Assembly: GCA_903932805.1 (NCBI GenBank)
Contig: CAIZHO010000092.1
Location: 1 to 6,389 of the forward strand
DNA: 6,389 bases
Origin: an uncultured Roseiflexaceae bacterium
Lineage (GTDB): Bacteria > Chloroflexota > Chloroflexia > Chloroflexales > Roseiflexaceae
Direction of reading: 5' to 3'
Shown one piece after another: positions 1 through 5,160 of the stretch. A program made the translations under genes and the position numbers. The notes under the pieces are model-generated. The model worked only from the letters and a program-made list of their open reading frames with translations, searched no databases and was not told the DNA's origin. The first letter of the stretch is position 1; each line of letters begins with the position of its first letter.

Positions 1-72
1 GCATGTGGCTGCGCAGGTCGTCACGCTCAAGCCCGGCACGTGCCCAACTGGCAAACGCTACTGCCCGCAAGC
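1..72 (-). other. sequence downstream of the epimerase stop; possible displaced epimerase C-terminus or start of a further gene
   Basis: This stretch follows the TGA of the epimerase gene and runs to the window edge. I see no terminator hairpin in it. Read on the minus strand in the epimerase frame it has a TAG a few codons after the TGA and then stays open, giving a tail containing VPGLSVTTCAAT. In the next frame, directly after the EPEG of the epimerase, it reads AELAGSSVCQLG. Both fragments resemble the final strands of DUF4432-type proteins as I remember them, so this may be the frameshifted end of that gene. Alternatively, the third frame is open from a TTG at 70 (after a GAGGG at a good distance) to the edge and could be the start of a further gene. 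The sequence does not decide between these. Confidence 0.25.
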
Positions 73-1017
73 TCAGCCCTCGGGCTCGGCCGTCGCGGGC
101 ATGCTGAAGCCCAAACAGTCCTGATCTGGTGTGCGCGAAATCCAGCGAATCACATACGGCAATTGCTCGGGCCGGTGTGCGACATAATCGGCGGTGCCTT
201 CCGGCAAGCGTTGCATGCTGTGGGCCCAGCCCGTATCATCCGCTGCCGCATCGATGGTAAACACAACCTCGGGGTCGAACCCCAATCCTGGCGTCAACAC
301 CGTCGCTGGGGCCGGATCGACAGCTAATGCGTCGATAAACGCCCGATATCCCGGTGCCGGCGATATATGCGACGGGATGCTCTGGCGCACACGCATGGCC
401 TGTGCCGTCGGTGGAGCAGTCGTTATCAATGTTGCGTTATCGACTGGTCGATAATTGATGTGCGCGAGGTACATCAGGTCCATTGGGGTTTGCTTGAGAT
501 TGGTAATCGTCATCGAAACGTTCCATACCCGACGCTGTGCCCATATCCGCACTTCAGGAGTTGCCACATAATTGTCTTGGAACGCCACGGTATAGCGGAA
601 CGACCCACTCAGACTCACATAGTCCCCATCTGTGTCGCTCCCAACAGTCAACCACGCACGCTGATAGCGCGCATTGGGCAACTCACCATGCAGTGGATGC
701 GTGTCGGTTGGTCCCGGTACGCCCATCCGCGTCGCGCCACAATGCACAAAAAATCCACCATAGGTATGGAGGTATGCGGTCGTCGGCTGCGGTTCGTCGA
801 ACATCGAGCGCATGCCCAACGCCCGACCGTCCATCATTGCCGACCAAATTTGCTGCCCCTGGTACGGCAACAACACCAGTTCACCGTGTGCATTGCGTAC
901 CCGAATCGCCAAAACTCCACTGCTGTAGGTAAACAACGTCGCGCTCAGTGCGCCGTGTTCGAGCAACACATGCTCTCGTTCGCGCCACATACCCGGATGT
1001 AACTGGATTGTTGTCAT
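73..1017 (-). CDS. DUF4432-like aldose 1-epimerase family protein (sugar mutarotase fold)
   Basis: The 314-residue cytosolic protein has no signal peptide or membrane segment. It resembles the galactose-mutarotase-like beta-sandwich family containing DUF4432, whose members bind or interconvert anomers of free or modified sugars. Visible landmarks are PYQGQQIWSA (51-60), a typical early strand, then GGFFVHCGATRMG (87-99) and the conserved-looking HPLHGELPNARY (107-118), in which H110 would be an active-site histidine. HINYRP (186-191) is a second histidine/asparagine motif, and PATAEPEG closes the protein. The ATG at 1017 is preceded by GAGGA four bases upstream, overlapping the stop of the kinase gene, so the two are almost certainly co-transcribed and translationally coupled. 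This suggests a mutarotase feeding the kinase its preferred anomer; the sugar is not determinable. The protein stops right after EPEG, where relatives usually continue for another 20-40 residues, so it may be truncated or frameshifted. Confidence 0.8.
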   Translation of the reverse strand: MTTIQLHPGMWREREHVLLEHGALSATLFTYSSGVLAIRVRNAHGELVLLPYQGQQIWSAMMDGRALGMRSMFDEPQPTTAYLHTYGGFFVHCGATRMGVPGPTDTHPLHGELPNARYQRAWLTVGSDTDGDYVSLSGSFRYTVAFQDNYVATPEVRIWAQRRVWNVSMTITNLKQTPMDLMYLAHINYRPVDNATLITTAPPTAQAMRVRQSIPSHISPAPGYRAFIDALAVDPAPATVLTPGLGFDPEVVFTIDAAADDTGWAHSMQRLPEGTADYVAHRPEQLPYVIRWISRTPDQDCLGFSMPATAEPEG

Positions 1018-1024
1018 CGTGTCC

Positions 1025-2053
1025 TCATGCTTCTGTGTCGGTTATTTGGATACCATGCGGTGCATATGTAATGGCAATCTGTTGCATCTGTGGGAGCAGC
1101 GCTGCGACCGCACGCACAAACGCCGCGCGCTCCGCCGAATCGGGACTCGTGAGTACGGCGATGGATCCGCCATCACCGCCTGCGCCGTTGACTTTGTACC
1201 CAAACGCGCCATGTGCATCGGCGAGTGCGATGAGCTGCTCGACCGATGGGGCAATCAAGCCAGGATGCAACCCCCGCTGAGCAGTGGTATTGGCTTGCAA
1301 CGCGTGCCCGTACGCCTGCAGATCGCCAGTACAGAGCGCCGCATACCCCTGTTTTGCGGCGACGCGCAGTGGGTCGAGCAGGGTATCAGCATCCGTCACT
1401 GTTTCGAGGCGTGCGATCACCTGTTGGTGAATCGCCGACGAAAGGTGTGGTGTCCCAATGTAGAACAACAGCAACTGGTCGTTGAGGGCTGCGATGGTCT
1501 TTTCTGTGAGCGGGATTGCGGTTACCGTTGCATCCGGGTAGTGTGCCATTTCGATGAAGCAACACCCACCATGCGCCACTCCGATTTGGTCTTGAATACC
1601 GCTCTGGAGACCGAGTTCATGCGTTTCGAGCAGGTGGGCAGCACGGGAAAGCTTCGCTGGTGGTTCGATATGCCCCTGCGCCGCGCGTAATGCACCAATC
1701 AAGGCAACCGACACCGCCGCAGAGGTGCCCGTCGAACATCCCGGCGGGATGGAAGAAGATACTGCTATCTCGGCATCATACGCATCGGGGATCGGATTGG
1801 TGGCAATGGCTGCATGGAGCAATGGGTGGCGCGGTGTGTCGCCGGGATAGTGGAGCAACTCCCCGTAGTTGTGCACCGCCAGCTGTACGGCCTGACGCTC
1901 CGTCTGTCGCGTCGAAAGCCGTACTTGCACCACAACCCCGGGATTGACCGCGAGGCTACACACCACCCCGTGACCGGCAAACCACGTGTCGGTCCATCCG
2001 CCGAGGTCACAGATGCGTATCGGTGCAGTGGCCGTAATGGTGCGTTGTGGCAT
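1025..2053 (-). CDS. GHMP-family sugar kinase (COG2605-like, heptose/fucose kinase-related)
   Basis: This is a 342-residue ATP-dependent small-molecule kinase of the GHMP (galactokinase, homoserine kinase, mevalonate kinase, phosphomevalonate kinase) superfamily. Motif 1 is APIRICDLGGWTDT (10-23), like the N-terminal motif of heptose-7-phosphate and L-fucose kinases. The phosphate-binding motif 2 is IPPGCSTGTSAAV (102-114). SGIQDQIGVAHGG (151-163) carries the probable catalytic Asp155, and motif 3 is KVNGAGGDGGS (287-297). The ATG at 2053 is chosen because motif 1 then starts about ten residues in, as in relatives. In-frame starts at 2083 (ATG) and 2098 (GTG) would add residues encoded partly inside a strong hairpin. 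The Shine-Dalgarno is weak (GACGAGAA). The gene ends 7 nt before the epimerase start. The presence of a mutarotase partner suggests phosphorylation at or near the anomeric carbon of a sugar, but this is inference. It is not a typical galactokinase and the substrate is unknown. Confidence 0.88.
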   Translation of the reverse strand: MPQRTITATAPIRICDLGGWTDTWFAGHGVVCSLAVNPGVVVQVRLSTRQTERQAVQLAVHNYGELLHYPGDTPRHPLLHAAIATNPIPDAYDAEIAVSSSIPPGCSTGTSAAVSVALIGALRAAQGHIEPPAKLSRAAHLLETHELGLQSGIQDQIGVAHGGCCFIEMAHYPDATVTAIPLTEKTIAALNDQLLLFYIGTPHLSSAIHQQVIARLETVTDADTLLDPLRVAAKQGYAALCTGDLQAYGHALQANTTAQRGLHPGLIAPSVEQLIALADAHGAFGYKVNGAGGDGGSIAVLTSPDSAERAAFVRAVAALLPQMQQIAITYAPHGIQITDTEA

Positions 2054-2086
2054 AGGTTCTCGTCGACTCTGGTTGGTTGCCATCGT

Positions 2087-2128
2087 ACCACACGGCACCG
2101 TCGCGTGTGTTGCGAGGTGCCGTGTGGT
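2087..2128 (-). terminator. strong GC-rich hairpin after the exporter gene, without a U tract (terminator or leader attenuator)
   Basis: A 13-bp perfect inverted repeat (arms 2087-2099 and 2116-2128, ACCACACGGCACC and its complement) continues inward, past a single bulged base, with TCGC/GCGA around a 7-nt loop. On the minus strand it begins 15 nt after the exporter stop codon and ends 33 nt before the chosen kinase ATG. No run of U follows on either strand, so it is not a textbook intrinsic terminator. It could be a U-less terminator, a processing or stability hairpin that uncouples exporter from kinase mRNA levels, or an attenuator in the kinase leader. Confidence 0.55.
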
Positions 2129-2143
2129 GGGACCGGGCCAATC

Positions 2144-3964
2144 CTATTCGCTGATGACGGGTGCGTCGCGATTCGTTTTGCGGAGCGGAACCTCAGGAAG
2201 TCCAAACAGCACCAACAAAAAGGATATTACGACCAACCAGATTGCGTCTCGATAGATCTGGGTAATGCTGTTGGTAAATGCCTGCTTGATCGCCTGACCG
2301 ATGTCGTTACTCAAACCGACCGCGTTGGCGATGGCTGGCGCACGGCCGGCCTCGATCCCTGCCAAGATTGTTGGTAACGTGGCAGGATCGATTTGTTCGG
2401 ATTGGATACGTTCTTTCAGCTCGGCAGGGAGCGCCGGGTTTGCGACGAGTGCGGTAACGGCAGTGGGATCTTTTTGCAACACCGCAGCATTGAGCTGAGT
2501 AGCAATGTTATCAAAGTCCGTATTGACGCTGGCGAGTAACGTGTCTTGGAGGGACATCCCATCAGACGAACCTGCAGCTGCTTCCTTCAAATCGAAGGCT
2601 TGTACCTGCTGGCGATATTCGGTCGGTAATGCGTTGACGATTGGCGCTGTTTGGATGGTGATCTGTGTGGTCAATGTTGTTGTCAATATGACCCCAAAGA
2701 CCGCAGCACCGACTGCTTGGCCCAGCTGTTGAAAGAACTGGCGATTCGCCACCGCGGTGCCCATATAGGCAAACGGTATGGCGTTCTGCATTGCGAGATT
2801 GAGCAATGGGATTGTTGGTCCCAATCCGATACCCAAGAGCAACATCCGCCAGACAACATCCTCGGTCGAACTCGTCACATCGAGTTGCGTCATCGAGTAG
2901 AACCCAATCAGCATCATTGCAAAGCCAAACAAGATGAATGGCTTGTACCGTCCGGTCTTGGACACAAGTTGCGTGGCGACGATACTCCCCACCACGAAGC
3001 TCAGCATGAGTGGGATTTGTGAGGACCCAGACTCGGTCGCCGACACCCCTGCGACATTGACCAAAAACAACGAGAGAAACAAAAAAGCACCGAAGAACGC
3101 AGCCCCATTGAGGAACGATGACACTATGGTCACACTAAAAATCTTGTCTTTGAAGAGCGATAATTTGATAATCGGTGATTCTGCCTGCGTCTCGATATAC
3201 AGAAACACTGCGCCAAAGACAACCGCAATGACGAGCAACCCGATGATCAGCGCAGAGTCCCACGGGTGAAATGCTTTGTCGAGGGTCAACGCCAGCAACA
3301 ACGGTACGACCGACAACACGAGTGTCACACTCCCGCCCCAGTCAATGGCGGCTTTCACACCGCTTGCCAGTGTCGGCATCGTGCGCCAAATGAACAAGAA
3401 TGCAACAATGCCTACTGGCAAATTGACATAAAAAACCCAACGCCAATTCAAGGTGTCTGTCAATGATCCGCCCAAAAAAGGTCCGAGGATGCTGGCTAAT
3501 CCGAATACTGCTCCGATGAGCCCCATGTAGCGCGGGCGATCGGCCGGCGAAAACAAATCTGCTGGGATGGCGAATGCGGTCGAGGTCAACGCCGCAGCGC
3601 CCAATCCCTGGAGCACACGGTAGCCAATGAGTTGGAAGATATCCTGCGACGTGCCGCACAACATCGACGCCAACACAAACAGCGTGATGCCAGACAACAA
3701 TACAATCCGGCGACCGTATAAGTCAGACAGTTTGCCATAAATGGGGATCATGGTGGTGCTGGCCAAGAGGTACGCGGTAGTCGTCCATGCGACGTATTCG
3801 ATCCCTTTCAAATCAGCGATAATCGCCGGCATTGCGGTCGAAACAATCGTTTGGTCCAATGCGGATAACAGGAGTCCCAGCAATACACCCGCCAAAATAA
3901 TGAGTTTCTGCCGGTGTGGGAGCGTCTCGGCATAATCGATGCGTTCTGAAATGTGCGTGCTCAA
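2144..3964 (-). CDS. DHA2-family MFS drug:H+ antiporter (EmrB/QacA type, 14 TM) with large C-terminal extracytoplasmic insert
   Basis: This 606-residue inner-membrane exporter belongs to the major facilitator superfamily, drug:H+ antiporter-2 group. Diagnostic motifs are LDQTIVSTAMPAI in helix 1 (36-48, motif D1, with the membrane-embedded Asp37), GKLSDLYGRR (77-86, motif A between helices 2 and 3), YRVLQGLGAAAL (115-126, motif B with Arg116) and AVFGLASILGPFLGG (152-166, the antiporter motif C in helix 5). Hydrophobic segments continue to about residue 433. A soluble, Ala/Gln/Asp-rich stretch of about 140 residues (434-573) follows, then one last helix (574-590). The family usually has about 470-530 residues, so the excess is this loop. 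Translation starts at TTG 3964, supported by AAGGA six bases upstream. The TTG overlaps the marR stop as TTGA, so the regulator and pump are coupled. The most likely role is proton-driven efflux of a toxic hydrophobic compound sensed by the MarR protein. The substrate is unknown. Confidence 0.93.
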   Translation of the reverse strand: MSTHISERIDYAETLPHRQKLIILAGVLLGLLLSALDQTIVSTAMPAIIADLKGIEYVAWTTTAYLLASTTMIPIYGKLSDLYGRRIVLLSGITLFVLASMLCGTSQDIFQLIGYRVLQGLGAAALTSTAFAIPADLFSPADRPRYMGLIGAVFGLASILGPFLGGSLTDTLNWRWVFYVNLPVGIVAFLFIWRTMPTLASGVKAAIDWGGSVTLVLSVVPLLLALTLDKAFHPWDSALIIGLLVIAVVFGAVFLYIETQAESPIIKLSLFKDKIFSVTIVSSFLNGAAFFGAFLFLSLFLVNVAGVSATESGSSQIPLMLSFVVGSIVATQLVSKTGRYKPFILFGFAMMLIGFYSMTQLDVTSSTEDVVWRMLLLGIGLGPTIPLLNLAMQNAIPFAYMGTAVANRQFFQQLGQAVGAAVFGVILTTTLTTQITIQTAPIVNALPTEYRQQVQAFDLKEAAAGSSDGMSLQDTLLASVNTDFDNIATQLNAAVLQKDPTAVTALVANPALPAELKERIQSEQIDPATLPTILAGIEAGRAPAIANAVGLSNDIGQAIKQAFTNSITQIYRDAIWLVVISFLLVLFGLPEVPLRKTNRDAPVISE

Positions 3965-4413
3965 TCGATATCCTTCGTGATAAATGGGAACGCTGCGGTC
4001 AGCGCTGCGGTTAACTGCATAATGACTTCGTTGGGGAGCTTGACCAACTGTTCTTCGAGCTGCCGGATGCGCATCGATTTGAGCTGATTGATCAGATAGT
4101 CGCCCCGATCGTTCAAATAGACACGCCGGACGCGCCGATCCGCGTCGTCCTCGAGACGATACACCAGGCCATCGACCTCGAGCCGGTCAATCAGTTGACT
4201 CGTGCTCCCGATGGTTAACCCAAGCGTGTGCGCGATTGTCGAGACGGTCGCCCCGTTATGTGAGTTGAGGTGCTTCAGGACGGCAAACCGGGGGGTCGAG
4301 ATGTCGTGCGATTGGAGAACCATCAAAATCTCACCGATCCCGGTCATGGTGACGAGGCCGGCGAATTTCGCGAACAATACTGCGAGTTCTTGGACACCAT
4401 GCGGTGCTATCAT
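3961..4413 (-). CDS. MarR-family winged-helix transcriptional regulator
   Basis: This is a 150-residue dimeric DNA-binding repressor of the MarR family, which typically responds to phenolic compounds, antibiotics or oxidants. An N-terminal helical dimerisation region is followed by the winged helix-turn-helix. TVSTIAHTLGLTIGSTSQLIDRLE forms the helix-turn-helix, with the recognition helix starting near GSTSQLIDRL. The wing carries DDADRRVRRVYL, the D-x-R-R signature of the family, and a C-terminal helix completes the dimer interface. An ATG eleven codons further upstream (4446) is also in frame, but it coincides with the predicted transcription start and lacks a ribosome site. The ATG at 4413 has GAGA eight bases upstream and gives the usual family length, so I prefer it. 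The gene overlaps the downstream exporter by the TTGA stop/start. Two palindromic sites upstream suggest autoregulation. Ligand unknown. Confidence 0.92.
   Translation of the reverse strand: MIAPHGVQELAVLFAKFAGLVTMTGIGEILMVLQSHDISTPRFAVLKHLNSHNGATVSTIAHTLGLTIGSTSQLIDRLEVDGLVYRLEDDADRRVRRVYLNDRGDYLINQLKSMRIRQLEEQLVKLPNEVIMQLTAALTAAFPFITKDID
3971..3975 (-). promoter_or_regulatory. ribosome binding site deciding the TTG start of the exporter
   Basis: AAGGA on the minus strand sits exactly six bases before the TTG at 3964-3962. The site lies inside the last codons of marR, and the TTG shares two bases with the marR TGA. The next in-frame ATG codons lie well inside the protein (Met45 and beyond, already past the first helix), so the TTG is the only start that keeps helix 1 and motif D1. 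Confidence 0.7.
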
Positions 4414-4427
4414 GACAAAATTCTCAA

Positions 4428-4447
4428 TACTATGTACATACAACATA
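4428..4447. promoter_or_regulatory. candidate MarR operator O2 (degenerate copy overlapping the marR transcription start)
   Basis: Aligned with the central 20 bp of the perfect palindrome at 4539-4558, this site matches 16 of 20 positions. The right half ATACAACATA (4438-4447) is identical and the left half keeps 6 of 10. It begins one base downstream of the predicted marR -10 box and covers the expected +1. A bound dimer here would block promoter escape, the usual mode of MarR autorepression. Identification as an operator is inference from sequence similarity and position. Confidence 0.6.
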
Positions 4448-4448
4448 C

Positions 4449-4477
4449 TTTGTACCAGAGTGCATTCTCATTGTCAA
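4449..4477 (-). promoter_or_regulatory. marR-exporter promoter (sigma70-type, extended -10)
   Basis: Read on the minus strand, a perfect -35 box TTGACA (4477-4472) is followed by 17 bp and the -10 box TACAAA (4454-4449). The -10 is directly preceded by TGG, an extended -10 element. Initiation is expected near 4442, about 29 nt before the marR ATG at 4413. The only mismatches are in the -10 hexamer (4 of 6). The promoter is flanked by the O2 site on its downstream side and the O1 palindrome about 60 bp upstream of the -35. Confidence 0.7.
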
Positions 4478-4536
4478 CATAGGATGCGCAGATAGTTGTC
4501 GTTGATGAGTTGATAAGAGTTTACAGTTTTTGTATC

Positions 4537-4560
4537 GATATGTTGTATATACAACATATC
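4537..4560. promoter_or_regulatory. perfect 24-bp palindrome, candidate primary MarR operator O1
   Basis: The arms GATATGTTGTAT (4537-4548) and ATACAACATATC (4549-4560) are exact reverse complements with no spacer. This AT-rich symmetric site in the divergent marR/dinB intergenic region has the size and form of MarR-family operators (two half-sites bound by a winged-helix dimer). It lies 87 bp before the dinB ATG and 123 bp before the marR ATG. A shorter palindrome TATCGATA (4533-4540) overlaps its left end. Which protein binds is inferred from location; a U-poor, loop-less palindrome like this is unlikely to act as a terminator. Confidence 0.72.
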
Positions 4561-4586
4561 TGCGCTCACTCTCGGGACGAGATTGT

Positions 4587-4616
4587 TTGGCGGTGACTGG
4601 CGATTCGCGGTAAAAT
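4587..4616 (+). promoter_or_regulatory. possible dinB promoter
   Basis: TTGGCG (4587-4592) and TAAAAT (4611-4616), spaced by 18 bp, match the sigma70 boxes at 4 of 6 and 5 of 6 positions. Initiation would fall near 4623, leaving a 25-nt leader that contains GAG (4640-4642) five bases before the dinB ATG. A weaker alternative places the start inside the 24-bp palindrome, using its central TATATA as -10, which would put the operator directly on the promoter. The sequence alone does not exclude that. Confidence 0.4.
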
Positions 4617-4647
4617 CAGGCGTTACGGTCAAATAGATTGAGAAGAT

Positions 4648-5160
4648 ATGAACATTGCACGCATGTGCCACATGTTGGCAGCCCACGCAGTCACGATTGC
4701 AGCACTGACCAGCGACCTGAGTGAAGCCGAGGCATCGATTGCGTATATCGACGGCCAATGGAATTTCAAGCAGGTACTGGGGCATCTGTATGACGAGGAA
4801 CAGTATGATTTCCGCACGCGTGTGTTCCAAACCATGAGCGCACCCGAATCGCTGCTCCCTGCCATCGATCCAGAAGGGTGGATTACAAAGCACAATTACT
4901 CTGGCCAAGTGTTCAGTGTGTGGCGAGATGGTTTTTTGACCGAGCGACGCAACAGCATTGCCTCTCTCGAGGCATTCACCAAGACCAATTGGGATCAAAC
5001 GGTCAACGCTGATCATCTCGTTGGGTTGACTGCTGCGGATATTATGTGGTCCTGGGTTACCCATGACATTCTGCACATCCGCCAGTTGACCGAACTGCGG
5101 TATGCCATGGTTGCCCAGCAGGCAGGGTCGCACGCGATTGGTTATGCCGGCGAATGGTAG
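4648..5160 (+). CDS. DinB-superfamily protein (putative metal-dependent, thiol S-transferase-like)
   Basis: This 170-residue soluble protein belongs to the DinB/YfiT four-helix-bundle superfamily. It shows the family's metal-binding histidine triad: His46 in the VLGHLYDEEQ segment (helix 2), and His139 and His143 in the late WVTHDILHIRQL motif (HxxxH). Characterised members bind a divalent metal and several are bacillithiol- or mycothiol-dependent S-transferases that conjugate electrophilic toxins; others have no known function. The full helix 1 (MNIARMCHMLAAHAVTIAAL) is present and the length is normal. The ATG at 4648 has GAG five bases upstream. It is the only plus-strand gene and is divergent from the MarR regulator and drug exporter, with the 24-bp palindrome between them. 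That suggests shared control and a detoxification role, but the chemistry and thiol are unknown. Its 3' end overlaps the convergent MFS gene by 19 bp. Confidence 0.88.
   Translation: MNIARMCHMLAAHAVTIAALTSDLSEAEASIAYIDGQWNFKQVLGHLYDEEQYDFRTRVFQTMSAPESLLPAIDPEGWITKHNYSGQVFSVWRDGFLTERRNSIASLEAFTKTNWDQTVNADHLVGLTAADIMWSWVTHDILHIRQLTELRYAMVAQQAGSHAIGYAGEW

Noticed and set aside
367..1002. 211-codon plus-strand open frame opposite the epimerase
   Set aside because: Its translation is Arg/His/Cys/Trp-rich with no family resemblance, while the minus-strand frame has clear epimerase-like motifs and a good ribosome site.
1019..1690. 223-codon plus-strand open frame opposite the kinase
   Set aside because: The composition is Cys- and Arg-rich with no motif; the opposite strand carries all three GHMP motifs.
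3650..3665. ACAACAT-like half-site inside the exporter gene
   Set aside because: It is a single half-site in GC-rich coding sequence without a partner half, so not a credible operator.
4533..4540. Short palindrome TATCGATA beside the large palindrome
   Set aside because: Eight bases in an AT-rich region are expected by chance and it overlaps the larger site; noted only as a flank of O1.
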